DNA of 64,000 nucleotides from Aureimonas mangrovi (GCF_014058705.1 NZ_CP059692.1:811001-875000), one strand, 5' to 3'. Positions 7,629-16,454 are shown, counted from the stretch's first letter. A program made the numbers and translations. Notes: generated by a model not told the origin, from the sequence alone.

Positions 7629-9716
7629 ATGCAGGTGGGAACGCTCTTCTACATCGTTGGCCCGAGCGGCGTCGGCAAGGACACGCTGATCTCGGGCGCG
7701 ATGGCGATGCTCGCCGGGACGGGGCGCTACGTTCAGACGAAGCGCGTCATCACACGCCCCGCGGCCATTGGCGAGGATCACGAGCCTGCCTCCACCGCGG
7801 CTTTCGACGCTATGTGCGCGGACGGAGCGTTCCTCCACCATTGGGGAGCCCACGAGCTGCGATACGGCTTGCGGCGTACGCTGCTTGAAGATCTGGCGGC
7901 AGGTCGCAACGTCCTTGCCAACGGATCGCGGCGCGCGCTCCCCGACCTTGCCGGAACGGTCGATCGTCTCGTTGTCGTGGAAATCACCGCCTCCCCGGCG
8001 CTCCTAGCCGAGCGGCTGGCCCGGCGCGGACGGGAGAGCGCGGACGAGATCGCCGCCCGCATCGCACGCGAGGTTCCGCCCTTGCCGAGGACCGGAGATC
8101 TCGTGCGCATCGTCAATGACGGCGGCGTAGACGAGGCGGTCGCGGCGCTGGTCGCAGCACTGGAACGCATGGCGTCACGGCTCGTCCTCAAGCGGATGCC
8201 CGTCACCTCCGCAAGGCGGCACACGGCATTCCTAGCCGAAGACTGCACCGCCGTGAACGCCTCCGCCTATGCCGGCTCCGGCCGGATCGAAATCCGCTCG
8301 ACGGCACGGCCCGCGGTTCCGGCCGACCTCATGCTGATCGAGCCGGGGAATGGGCTGGACGGCGACGAGGTCGGGTTGAGCCGCGAAGCCTTCGAAAAGC
8401 TCGGGCTGCCGGAAGGCGCGCTGGTCTCGATTGATCGCACGCCTTCACCCTCCAGCCGCGCGTTGCTGCGCCGCAAGATCGGGGGCGGCGCGCTCGACAC
8501 GGAGGAGTATGCGACGCTCTTTCGCGAGATCGTCGAGCAGCGCTACCCCGAAGGCGAAACAGCCGCCTTCCTCGTCAAGGCCATCCAGTCCCTCGATGAT
8601 GAGGAGACGATCGCCGTCGCGAAGGCTCGCTGCGGGTTCTCGCCACGTATCGACTGGGGCGTGCCGATCGTCGTCGACAAGCACTCGCTCGGCGGCGTTC
8701 CAGGCAGCCGCATCACGCCCATCATCGTGCCGATCGTAGCCGCGGCAGGCCTGCTGATGCCCAAGACCTCCTCGCGCGCAATCACCTCCGCCTCCGGCAC
8801 CGCAGACACGATGGAGGCTCTGTGTCGCATCGATCTGGATGGCGGGCAGATCCGCGAGGTCGTTCGAAAGACGGGTGGCTGCATCGCCTGGAACGGAAAG
8901 CTCAACCATTCCATCCTCGATGATGTGGTAAACGCCGTCACGCGGCCGCTCGGTCTCGACAGCAACCAGTGGTCGGTCGCGTCGATCCTCTCGAAGAAGT
9001 GGTCTGCCGGCGCCACTCATGTCGTCATCGACCTGCCGTTCGGACCGAGGGCCAAGCTGAAGAGCCAAACCGAGGCCGAGAAGCTCGGTCGCCTCTTCGA
9101 GGTTGTCGGCGCCGGGCTCGGCCTGATCGTGAAGGCGTTTGCGACCGATGGCTCGAAAGTCATCGGGCGGGGCCTCGGCCCCTCGCTCGAACTTCGCGAC
9201 GTCCTCGCAGTGCTCGACAATGCGCCGCAGGCCTCGCGCGCGCTGCGCGATAAGGCGCTCTTCTACGCGGCGAACATCCTGCATTTCGCGGGCCATGCCC
9301 CGACGCTCGACGCCGCGCGCGAGGCTGCGGAGGACATTCTCCTCTCTGGTGAGGCGCGGCACAGGCTCGATGCGATCGCCGCCGCGCAGGGCAATGTATC
9401 ACAGGTCGCGCCGGCACGCCTCTCACGCTCCGTTGGCGCGCATGCGGCCGGAACGATTGGCGGCATCGACGGCTGGCATCTGGGCGGCATCGCGCGACGG
9501 GCTGGCGCCCCACACGACAAGTCGGCCGGCGTCGATGTGCTCGTTGAGCCGGGCCGCCAGGTCGAGGCGGGCCAACCGCTTTACACGATCTACGCCTCGG
9601 ACATCGCCTCTCTCGAGGAGGCCGCCGCCGAAGCTTCCCGCGAACCGGGCGTTGCGATCGCTATGGCGCAAGAAGACGCGCTGCAGTGGACGATCGCCGG
9701 CCAAGGGGCCCTCTAA
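7629..9716 (+). CDS. Fusion of PhnN-like ribose-1,5-bisphosphate phosphokinase and AMP-phosphorylase-like (thymidine phosphorylase family) enzyme
   Basis: 695 residues from the ATG at 7629, 22 bases after nadC, with a purine-rich ribosome site. Residues 1 to about 185 form a guanylate-kinase-like P-loop domain (GPSGVGKD at 11-18, RVITRPA lid region), as in PhnN, which converts ribose 1,5-bisphosphate and ATP to PRPP. Residues from about 190 resemble archaeal-type AMP phosphorylase of the DeoA superfamily: an N-terminal extra domain, then VVDKHSLGGVPGSR from about 348, then KTSSRAITSASGTADTME. These phosphorylases release the base from a nucleoside 5'-monophosphate and yield ribose 1,5-bisphosphate. 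The two halves therefore share an intermediate. Beside nadC, the protein could split NaMN and regenerate PRPP; that assignment is inferred. Confidence 0.85.
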   Translation: MQVGTLFYIVGPSGVGKDTLISGAMAMLAGTGRYVQTKRVITRPAAIGEDHEPASTAAFDAMCADGAFLHHWGAHELRYGLRRTLLEDLAAGRNVLANGSRRALPDLAGTVDRLVVVEITASPALLAERLARRGRESADEIAARIAREVPPLPRTGDLVRIVNDGGVDEAVAALVAALERMASRLVLKRMPVTSARRHTAFLAEDCTAVNASAYAGSGRIEIRSTARPAVPADLMLIEPGNGLDGDEVGLSREAFEKLGLPEGALVSIDRTPSPSSRALLRRKIGGGALDTEEYATLFREIVEQRYPEGETAAFLVKAIQSLDDEETIAVAKARCGFSPRIDWGVPIVVDKHSLGGVPGSRITPIIVPIVAAAGLLMPKTSSRAITSASGTADTMEALCRIDLDGGQIREVVRKTGGCIAWNGKLNHSILDDVVNAVTRPLGLDSNQWSVASILSKKWSAGATHVVIDLPFGPRAKLKSQTEAEKLGRLFEVVGAGLGLIVKAFATDGSKVIGRGLGPSLELRDVLAVLDNAPQASRALRDKALFYAANILHFAGHAPTLDAAREAAEDILLSGEARHRLDAIAAAQGNVSQVAPARLSRSVGAHAAGTIGGIDGWHLGGIARRAGAPHDKSAGVDVLVEPGRQVEAGQPLYTIYASDIASLEEAAAEASREPGVAIAMAQEDALQWTIAGQGAL

Positions 9717-9808
9717 CCGCACTCAGCGAACCCTTCAACGAGCTTGCCCACCACGAGAGACTTTCCCCTCGAACGACCTCCCCACCAACCGAAAAGGAAC
9801 GACGTCAC

Positions 9809-10783
9809 ATGAAGACATATGCCAGGAAGCCCGCTCTCCTCTTGTCGGCCGTCGTCGCGGCAGGCCTCGCGGGAACGGAGGCCAAGGCCGAGAACTACAC
9901 GCTGTGCGGCGCGAGCCCTGGCGGCCTGTGGGGCCTTCTGGGCGTGGGCCTCGATGCAGCCGTCAAGCAGACGGACCCGTCCTCGTCCGTGACCTACCAG
10001 ACTTCCAGCGGCGGCTTCGCCAACATCGTTCAGATGAGCCAGGGCGCTTGCGACATGGCCATCGTCCACATGGGCGAGGCGGTGATCGCCAACAACGGAG
10101 ATGAGCCGTTCCCGGTGCCGATGGATGATTTCGCACTTGTCGCCGTCCTCTACAACTGGGCGCCGATGCAGTGGCTGATGAACGAGCAGTTCGCCGAACA
10201 GCACGGAATTGTCTCGATCGCGGACATGGTCGGCAAGCCCGTCGACCTCGTCGTCAACCGCCGCGGCATCCTGCCGAGCATCCTCGCCGAAGTCGCTCTC
10301 GAGCAGGCCGGTCTCACCTTCGACGATCTGTCGAGTGCTGGCGGCTCGGTTCAGTATCAGGGCTCGCAGACGGCCGAAGAGCTGATGAAGGACGGACGTG
10401 GCGACGTGTGGACCAACGCCATGTTCATTGGCACCGGTTCGATCGGCTCCATCGCCGAGAGCGTCGACCTGCGCCTCCTCTCCGTGCCCGAGGATGTGGT
10501 CGCCTACATGGCGGAGAACTATGGTTCGCTGCCTTCGGTGATCCCGGCGGGAAGCTACGAATGGCAAGACGCCGACGTGCCAACTTTCAGCGCTCAGGCC
10601 GCCTTGATCGTGCCTAAGTCGATGGACTCCGCCGAGGTCGAGGCGCTTACCCGTTCGCTGGTCGAAAACATCGACCAGCTCACCCAGGTCCACAGCTCGA
10701 TGCAGGCGCTTACGCCGGAGATCATGCAGTCGGGCAAGAGCGTCGCCTATCACGAGGGCGCGCTCGCAGCTTACGCGAACTGA
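9809..10783 (+). CDS. TAXI-family TRAP transporter solute-binding protein
   Basis: 324 residues with a signal peptide (MKTYARKPALLLSAVVAAGL, cut near EAKA). The mature start ENYTLCGASPGGLWGLLGVG and the YQTSSGGFANIVQMSQG region are typical of TAXI proteins, which bind small acidic solutes for TRAP transport. The ATG at 9809 follows AAAGGAAC. The gene lies between the nadC/fusion pair and the fused TRAP permease, inside the nic locus, so a pyridine carboxylate such as quinolinate or nicotinate is a reasonable but unproven ligand. A stem-loop separates it from the permease gene. Confidence 0.88.
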   Translation: MKTYARKPALLLSAVVAAGLAGTEAKAENYTLCGASPGGLWGLLGVGLDAAVKQTDPSSSVTYQTSSGGFANIVQMSQGACDMAIVHMGEAVIANNGDEPFPVPMDDFALVAVLYNWAPMQWLMNEQFAEQHGIVSIADMVGKPVDLVVNRRGILPSILAEVALEQAGLTFDDLSSAGGSVQYQGSQTAEELMKDGRGDVWTNAMFIGTGSIGSIAESVDLRLLSVPEDVVAYMAENYGSLPSVIPAGSYEWQDADVPTFSAQAALIVPKSMDSAEVEALTRSLVENIDQLTQVHSSMQALTPEIMQSGKSVAYHEGALAAYAN

Positions 10784-10798
10784 AGCTTCTGACGGCAA

Positions 10799-10826
10799 GC
10801 AGGGTCCGCTTCTAGGCTGGCCCTGC
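10799..10826 (+). other. Intercistronic stem-loop between binding protein and permease genes
   Basis: GCAGGG (10799-10804) and CCCTGC (10821-10826) form a 6-bp stem with a 16-base loop in the 75-base gap. There is no T-tract. Hairpins in this position often protect the 3' end of the more abundant binding-protein message or dampen read-through into the permease gene. Confidence 0.35.
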
Positions 10827-10858
10827 GAACTCCCGCATTCCCGCGAAAGGCGTTTGCC

Positions 10859-12778
10859 ATGATGGCCTTCTTCAACAGCATGTTCGCGGTCGGCGGTCGC
10901 CGGGACCTTACCGATCCCGTGGCGACCATCGTCAAGGTCTACGCAGCTGCTGTCGCGCTGTGGGTGCTGTGGGAAACCACTTATGCGCGGGTCGACGCTC
11001 TTTCAGCAACGGCCGTCTTCCTGGCGGCGATGCTGCCGCCGTCCTTCCTCCTCATCCGAGGCAGCGAAGGCGCGCCGCGCTCGCGGGTCCCTTGGTACGA
11101 CTGGGCGCTGGTGGCGATCGGGCTCGCGACCGCTGTCTACTTCGTGGCGAACATCGACGTCATCGCCACGCGGATCAGCCTTTTCCTTCCGCTGACGAGC
11201 GTCCAGACCATCGCGGCGGCGTCGATCATCTTCCTCACGCTCGAGATCACGCGGCGAACGGTTGGCCTGTTCCTGCTTCTGATCGTGCTGGCGTTCACGG
11301 CCTACAACCTGTTCGGCCATCTCATCCCCGGGCCGCTCGGCCATGGCTACATCAGCGTCAACCACTTCCTCGATATCAACGTCTTCACCGGTGACGGTGT
11401 CTTCGGCGTGCCGGTGCGTGTCGCAGCCACCTACGTGTTCCTCTTCGTGATGTTCGGGACCTTCCTCGAAGCGGCGGGTGGCGGCGAGTTCTTCTTCCGT
11501 GTCGCTGCCGCGCTTACCGGTCGTTCGCCGGGCGGCCCGGCCAAGGTCGCCGTCGTCTCATCAGCTTTGTTCGGCACGATGTCCGGAAGCCCGACCGCCG
11601 ATGTCGTCGTCACGGGGTCCGTCACGATCCCGATGATGAAGCGCCTAAAATACAACCCGACGCTCGCTGCCGCCGTCGAAGTGGCCGCCTCCACCGGCGG
11701 AAGCATCCTGCCGCCCGTCATGGGCTCGGCTGCCTTCATCATGGCCGAGTACACTGGCATCAGTTATGTCACGATCGTCTTCGCAGCCATCATCCCCGCC
11801 ATCCTCTATTACGCATGCATCATGCTGCAGGTGCATTTGCGCGCCGAGCGGCTGCAACTCGCTGGTCTCGGCCGAGATGAAGTGCCCGCCGTCGCACGCA
11901 CCCTTCGCGAGGGCTGGATCTACGTCGTCCCGCTCACCGTGCTGGTCGTCGTTCTAATGCAGGGCTACTCGCCCACCTTCGCGGCCGTCCTCGCCATAGC
12001 CTCGATCATCGTCGCATCATGGCTTCGGCCGGGTTACAGGCTCGGCCCGCAACGCATATTCGAAGCGCTTTCGACGACGACCGTTCGCATGCTCGGCGTG
12101 ACCGGCGCCTGCGCCGCGGCGGGCCTCGTGATCGGCGGCATCACGATGACTGGCCTCGCCATGAAGTTCAGCTACATCACGTTCCTCTTTGCGGGCGACA
12201 GCATGATGCTGGGGCTCCTCCTCGGCGCAATGGTGACGATCCTGCTTGGGCTGGGCATGCCGACGCCGAGCGCCTACGTGCTCGCTGCTGTGCTCATCGG
12301 CCCGACGCTGGTCAACACCTTTGGCATTCCGACGCTCAACGCGCATCTGTTCCTGATGTATTTCGCGGTCCTGTCCGCGATGACGCCGCCAGTCGCCGTG
12401 GCCGCCTATGCGGCGGCGGCGATCTCCGGCGGCAACCCGATCAAGATCGCGTTGAGCGCCTGCAAGCTTTCGATCGCCGCGTTCGTCATGCCCTTCGCGT
12501 TCGTCTACGCGCCCAGCATCCTGGAGCCCGCGTTCGAGCTGGAGACGCTTATCCAGATCGCCACCGTCTGCCTTGGAACGTTCTTCGTCGCAGTCGGAGC
12601 GGAGGGGTACCTGCGCAAGCCGCTGCTGGCGCCGGTTCGCGTGGCCGTCTTTGGCGGAGGTCTGCTGATGTTTACGCCGAGCTACGCATTCGCGACCGTT
12701 GGCTTTCTGTTCGCCGCTGTCCCTCTCGTGGTCGTGTCTCGCGGCGTGAAGGCGGGGCGGAGCGCACCTACCGCTTAG
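10859..12778 (+). CDS. TRAP transporter permease, fused 4TM/12TM type (DctQ-DctM fusion)
   Basis: 639 residues with many hydrophobic segments, the normal size for the fused permeases that work with TAXI binding proteins. The DctM-like part shows SSALFGTMSGSPTADVVVTG then STGGSILPPVMGSAAFIMAE, and GLGMPTPSAYVLAAVL further on. The cytoplasmic-membrane protein would import the solute bound by the TAXI protein. ATG codons at 10859 and 10862 are both possible starts. The gene is followed 47 bases later by nicE, so the transporter is probably co-transcribed with the catabolic genes. Confidence 0.9.
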   Translation: MMAFFNSMFAVGGRRDLTDPVATIVKVYAAAVALWVLWETTYARVDALSATAVFLAAMLPPSFLLIRGSEGAPRSRVPWYDWALVAIGLATAVYFVANIDVIATRISLFLPLTSVQTIAAASIIFLTLEITRRTVGLFLLLIVLAFTAYNLFGHLIPGPLGHGYISVNHFLDINVFTGDGVFGVPVRVAATYVFLFVMFGTFLEAAGGGEFFFRVAAALTGRSPGGPAKVAVVSSALFGTMSGSPTADVVVTGSVTIPMMKRLKYNPTLAAAVEVAASTGGSILPPVMGSAAFIMAEYTGISYVTIVFAAIIPAILYYACIMLQVHLRAERLQLAGLGRDEVPAVARTLREGWIYVVPLTVLVVVLMQGYSPTFAAVLAIASIIVASWLRPGYRLGPQRIFEALSTTTVRMLGVTGACAAAGLVIGGITMTGLAMKFSYITFLFAGDSMMLGLLLGAMVTILLGLGMPTPSAYVLAAVLIGPTLVNTFGIPTLNAHLFLMYFAVLSAMTPPVAVAAYAAAAISGGNPIKIALSACKLSIAAFVMPFAFVYAPSILEPAFELETLIQIATVCLGTFFVAVGAEGYLRKPLLAPVRVAVFGGGLLMFTPSYAFATVGFLFAAVPLVVVSRGVKAGRSAPTA

Positions 12779-12825
12779 CGGCGGCAGGACGGAATTCTCT
12801 TTTTTACGAATGAAGGACAGGTCCT

Positions 12826-13575
12826 ATGCACCCCATCCGGATTGGACAGATCGTTCCGAGTTCCAACGTGACGATGGAGACCGAAATTCCCGCTCTGCTG
12901 CGCCTGCGCGAGACCATCTCGCCGGAGCGCTTCACTTTCCATTCCTCGCGCATGCGCATGAAGAAGGTGACGGCCGAGGAACTGGCCGCGATGGACCGCG
13001 ACAGCGACCGCTGCGCGCTGGAGCTCAGTGACGCCAGGGTCGACGTGATGGGCTACGCATGCCTCGTCGCGATCATGTCGATGGGGCACGGCTATCACGC
13101 GCGTTCGGCCGAGCGGCTGCACCAGGTGACGGTCGACAACGGCAATCCGGCGCCCGTCGTCTCCTCGGCCGGCGCGCTGTGCGAGGGCATCAAGGCGATC
13201 GGCGCCAGGCGCGTGGCGGTCGTCGCGCCCTACATGAAGCCGCTGACGCAGATGGTCGTCGACTATATCGGCAACGAGGGCATCGAGGTCGTCCACTGGC
13301 GCGCGCTCGAGATCCCAGACAATCTCGCCGTCGCCGCTCACGATCCAGCCAATCTGCCCGGCATCGTCGACGGGATCGAGACGGCTGACGTCGACGCGGT
13401 CGTGCTGTCGGCGTGCGTGCAGATGCCCTCGCTCGCTGCCGTTCCCCTTGTCGAGGCGCGCACCCGCAAGCCCGTCCTGACCGCCGCGATCGCGACGACG
13501 TGGTCGATGCTGCGCGCGCTGGATCTGCCGACCCGCGTTCCGGGCGGCGGCACGCTCCTTTCGGGCGCCTACTGA
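12826..13575 (+). CDS. nicE: Maleate cis-trans isomerase
   Basis: 249 residues, Asp/Glu racemase superfamily. Maleate isomerases convert maleate to fumarate using two active-site cysteines; here these are Cys79 (GYACLVA) and Cys197 (LSACVQM), spaced as in the characterised enzymes. SSNVTMETEIP at the N-terminus matches the substrate-binding region. AAGGA precedes the ATG, inside a small palindrome AGGAC-AG-GTCCT. This is the last step of the nicotinate pathway and delivers fumarate to the TCA cycle. The stop shares a base with the nicD start (TGATG). Confidence 0.93.
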   Translation: MHPIRIGQIVPSSNVTMETEIPALLRLRETISPERFTFHSSRMRMKKVTAEELAAMDRDSDRCALELSDARVDVMGYACLVAIMSMGHGYHARSAERLHQVTVDNGNPAPVVSSAGALCEGIKAIGARRVAVVAPYMKPLTQMVVDYIGNEGIEVVHWRALEIPDNLAVAAHDPANLPGIVDGIETADVDAVVLSACVQMPSLAAVPLVEARTRKPVLTAAIATTWSMLRALDLPTRVPGGGTLLSGAY

Positions 13576-14360
13576 TGGCGCGCGGCTACAACGTCCGCGC
13601 CAACGGCATCCGCCAGCACCTGATCCATTATCCGGGGCAGGGGCCGGCGATGCTTCTGGTGCCGGGGATCACCTCGCCTGCGGTGACCTGGGGCTTCATC
13701 GCCGAGCGTCTTGCCGAGCGCTTCGATGTACATGTGCTCGACGTGCGCGGCCGCGGTCTCACCCAAGCAGGCGATCTCGACTATTCGCTGGATGCGATGG
13801 CCGCCGACGCAGTGGCGGTCGCGCAGGCCGCCGGTCTCGGCAAGCCGATCGTTCTCGGCCATTCGATGGGCGCGCGCATCGCCATCCGTGCGGCGCGCGG
13901 CGCGCCGGACGCCTTTGCCGGGCTCGTGCTTGTCGATCCGCCGGTGAGCGGGCCGGGCCGGCGCCAATATCCCTCGAACTGGCCGTGGTACGAGGATTCG
14001 ATCCTGCTCGCGCAGAAAGGTTGCTCGGCCGAGGACATGAAGGCCTTCTGCCCGACCTGGACCGAGGACCAGCGCGCCCTGCGCGCCGAGTGGCTCCACA
14101 CCTGCCAGCTGGATGCCATCGACACCGCCTTTCGTGGCTTCCACACCGACGACGTTCATCAAGACCTGCCGCATCTCTCGCTGCCCATGCGCCTCGTGGT
14201 CGCCGGTGGCGCGCCGGTGATCGGCGAGGAGGACGTCGCCGAGATCCGCGAACGCGCGCCTGCGATCGAGGTGCGCGTGGTGGAGGGTGCCGGCCACATG
14301 ATCCCTTGGGACGACCTCGAGGGCTTCCTCGCGGCCGTCCTCGATTTCAAAGCCACCTGA
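13575..14360 (+). CDS. nicD: N-formylmaleamate deformylase
   Basis: 261 residues, alpha/beta hydrolase fold. The catalytic triad is visible as Ser97 (LGHSMGA), Asp121 (LVDPP) and His241 (GAGHMIP), matching the spacing of the Pseudomonas putida enzyme with an offset of four. It hydrolyses N-formylmaleamate, the ring-opening product of NicX, to maleamate and formate. The start overlaps the nicE stop by one base, and the protein begins MARGYNVRANGIRQHLIHYP. The physical order nicE-nicD-nicX-nicF places all four lower-pathway genes together. Confidence 0.93.
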   Translation: MARGYNVRANGIRQHLIHYPGQGPAMLLVPGITSPAVTWGFIAERLAERFDVHVLDVRGRGLTQAGDLDYSLDAMAADAVAVAQAAGLGKPIVLGHSMGARIAIRAARGAPDAFAGLVLVDPPVSGPGRRQYPSNWPWYEDSILLAQKGCSAEDMKAFCPTWTEDQRALRAEWLHTCQLDAIDTAFRGFHTDDVHQDLPHLSLPMRLVVAGGAPVIGEEDVAEIRERAPAIEVRVVEGAGHMIPWDDLEGFLAAVLDFKAT

Positions 14361-14388
14361 GCGCAGCACAAGAGAAGGACCGACTGTC

Positions 14389-15420
14389 ATGGATCAAGCC
14401 AGCTTCACCGAGATCTGCCTGCATCAGCTCAAGATGTCGGGCGTCCACGAGGGCGAGAAGCTCGTGATTCTCACGCAGGGCAGCGACCGGATGGACTATG
14501 CGGATGCCTTCATGGCAGCGGGCCAGCGTCTCGGCGCCAGGATGTACCACATGCGTCTGCCCGCGCCGCCCATCGTCGGCGCCTGGGCCGTCGGCCAGAC
14601 GGGCCTTGCCGCCATGCCCGAGGCCGTCGAGGCGCTGAAGAACTGCGACATGCTGATCGACTGCGTGTTCCTGCTGTTCAGCCCCGAGCAGTTCGCCATC
14701 CAGGCCGCCGGCACGCGCATCCTGACGGCCGTCGAGCCGCCAGAGCTTCTGGCGCGTATGCTGCCCTCCAAGGAACTGCGCGAGAAGGTCGAGATCGGCG
14801 CCGAATACCTTGCGAAGGCCAAGGTGATGCGCATCACCTCGCCGCACGGTACCGATGTGACCTACAAGCTCAACACCTACGAGACCGTAGCCGAATACGC
14901 CTGCACCGACCAGCCGGGCCGCTGGGATCACTGGCCCTCGGGCTTCGTCTTCACCGGCGGCGACGACGATGGCGTCGACGGTCAGATCGTCGTGGCGCAG
15001 GGCGACATCCTCCTGCCGCAGAACATGTATGTCCGCGATCCGATCACCTACACGATCGAGAAGGGCTGGGTGGTCGACATCCGCGGCGGGCTCGATGCCG
15101 AGCTGGTCAAATCCTACATGGCCGGCTTCAACGATCCTCGCGGCATGGGCATGAGCCATATCGGCTGGGGGATGAATCCGGCTGCCAAGTGGCACGGCAT
15201 GGTGCCGGGCGAGTTCCCGGGCGGCATGGGGATGGAGCCGCGTTCCTTCTACGGCAATGTCATGTTCTCCACCGGCCCGAACAACGAGCTGGGCGGCCCG
15301 AACGACACCGCCTGCCATCTCGACATCCCGATGCGTGGCTGCTCGCTCTTCCTGGACGACGAGCCGATCGTGATCGACGGCGACCTCGTCGTGAAAGAGA
15401 TGCAGATGGCGCGCGCTTGA
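14389..15420 (+). CDS. nicX: 2,5-dihydroxypyridine 5,6-dioxygenase
   Basis: 343 residues. NicX opens the 2,5-dihydroxypyridine ring with O2 and Fe(II), giving N-formylmaleamate. It has the M29 aminopeptidase-like fold rather than a classical extradiol fold. The iron ligands are His257 (MSHIGW), His310 and Asp312 (ACHLDIP), at the same spacing as in the P. putida enzyme with a constant offset of eight. AGAAGGA stands before the ATG, 28 bases after nicD. All key residues are intact, so the gene is expected to be functional. Confidence 0.95.
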   Translation: MDQASFTEICLHQLKMSGVHEGEKLVILTQGSDRMDYADAFMAAGQRLGARMYHMRLPAPPIVGAWAVGQTGLAAMPEAVEALKNCDMLIDCVFLLFSPEQFAIQAAGTRILTAVEPPELLARMLPSKELREKVEIGAEYLAKAKVMRITSPHGTDVTYKLNTYETVAEYACTDQPGRWDHWPSGFVFTGGDDDGVDGQIVVAQGDILLPQNMYVRDPITYTIEKGWVVDIRGGLDAELVKSYMAGFNDPRGMGMSHIGWGMNPAAKWHGMVPGEFPGGMGMEPRSFYGNVMFSTGPNNELGGPNDTACHLDIPMRGCSLFLDDEPIVIDGDLVVKEMQMARA

Positions 15421-15480
15421 CGATGGCGAATCCGGCGGTCGGCTCGGCCGACCGCCTCTCAACGGAGCGGGGAAAGAAAG

Positions 15481-16128
15481 ATGTCTCAGGCGGTCGTCTA
15501 CGATCGGGCAGGTTTCGGCGCCAACGTGCCGCGCGGATCGCGCCCGGCCGTCCTGGTCGTCGATTTCAGCTACGGCTTCACGGACACGCAGTATCCAACG
15601 GCGGCCGAGATGGGTGCCGAGATCGAGGCGACGAGACGACTGACCGACTTTGCACGGCGGGCGGGGATGCCGGTCGTCTACACGACGATCGCCTACCGGC
15701 CCGCCGAGCGTGACAGCCTGCCCTGGCTGAAAAAGGCGAAGGGCATGGCGGCGCTGATGGTCGGAACCCGCCTCATCGAGATCGATGCGCGCGCCGGCAT
15801 GCAGGACGAGGACGCGCTGATCGTCAAACACGGCGCATCCGCGTTCCACGGAACCAACCTTGCCGCGCTCCTGACGGGGGCCAAGGTCGATACGCTCGTC
15901 GTTACGGGTGCGACGACCTCTGGTTGCGTGCGCGCCAGCGTGGTGGACGCGGTTCAGTGCGGTTTCAACGTTTTGGTTCCTGCCGATTGCTGCGCCGACC
16001 GCGCGTCGGCGCCGCACGAGGCGAACCTCTACGACATGCAGCAGAAATACGCCGACGTGACCGACAGCGCCGATGTCCTCGCATGGCTTGGCCAGGTCGC
16101 GGGGGCGCGCGAGGCGGCGCGGGCCTGA
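15481..16128 (+). CDS. nicF: Maleamate amidohydrolase
   Basis: 215 residues of the isochorismatase-like cysteine hydrolase family. The catalytic triad is Asp28 (LVVDFS), Lys116 (IVKHGAS) and Cys149 (TSGCVRAS). It hydrolyses maleamate to maleate and ammonia, the step before NicE and one that releases the pyridine nitrogen for assimilation. It is separated from nicX by 60 bases, with a GGGGAAAGAAAG ribosome region before the ATG. A strong GC hairpin follows the gene and may reduce transcription into the symporter pair. Confidence 0.93.
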   Translation: MSQAVVYDRAGFGANVPRGSRPAVLVVDFSYGFTDTQYPTAAEMGAEIEATRRLTDFARRAGMPVVYTTIAYRPAERDSLPWLKKAKGMAALMVGTRLIEIDARAGMQDEDALIVKHGASAFHGTNLAALLTGAKVDTLVVTGATTSGCVRASVVDAVQCGFNVLVPADCCADRASAPHEANLYDMQQKYADVTDSADVLAWLGQVAGAREAARA

Positions 16129-16187
16129 CGCCCGCCCAACCGACATCCGGGCCGGCCGCAAGACCGTCCGCAGCATGACGAAGACGC

Positions 16188-16210
16188 CGCCGGCGGCACA
16201 TCCGCCGGCG
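16188..16210 (+). terminator. Perfect 9-bp GC hairpin after nicF (attenuator or weak terminator)
   Basis: CGCCGGCGG (16188-16196), loop CACAT, CCGCCGGCG (16202-16210). The stem is perfect and all G/C, 60 bases after the nicF stop and 56 bases before the next gene. No T-run follows, so it is more likely a partial terminator or RNA-stabilising structure than a full intrinsic terminator. Confidence 0.5.
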
Positions 16211-16265
16211 ACCGGAGACGTGCATTCCGAAATGACCCTCTCACCCCCGCGCGGAAGGACCCGCC

Positions 16266-16454
16266 ATGTCTCGAAAAACCAGTCTCGTTCTAATGGCATT
16301 CCTAATCATCGCCTGTTACGCGGTGCCCTACCTCTTTCTGGGCGGCGTGACCGGCTTTGCGGGAGCGTTCCTGTTCTGGACGCTCGCGGGCCTCGCTGTC
16401 ATCGCGCTCAATGCGGTCGCCACCGCCGGCTTCGTGCGGGGGAACGGTCGATGA
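16266..16454 (+). CDS. Small membrane protein preceding a sodium symporter (DUF3311-like)
   Basis: 62 residues with two hydrophobic segments (VLMAFLIIACYAVPYLFLGG and FLFWTLAGLAVIALNAVATA). Small DUF3311-type proteins of this size commonly stand immediately before sodium:solute symporter genes and are thought to be accessory subunits. The stop overlaps the symporter start (ATGA), which supports joint production. No enzymatic motif is present. Confidence 0.75.
   Translation: MSRKTSLVLMAFLIIACYAVPYLFLGGVTGFAGAFLFWTLAGLAVIALNAVATAGFVRGNGR

Noticed and set aside
8506-8515. AGTATGCG inside the fusion gene as a further regulator site
   Set aside because: It lies within coding sequence, lacks the TT before AGTAT, and is not near a promoter.
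14347-16299. Long minus-strand frame opposite nicX and nicF
   Set aside because: nicX and nicF have intact catalytic residues; the opposite frame shows no family features.
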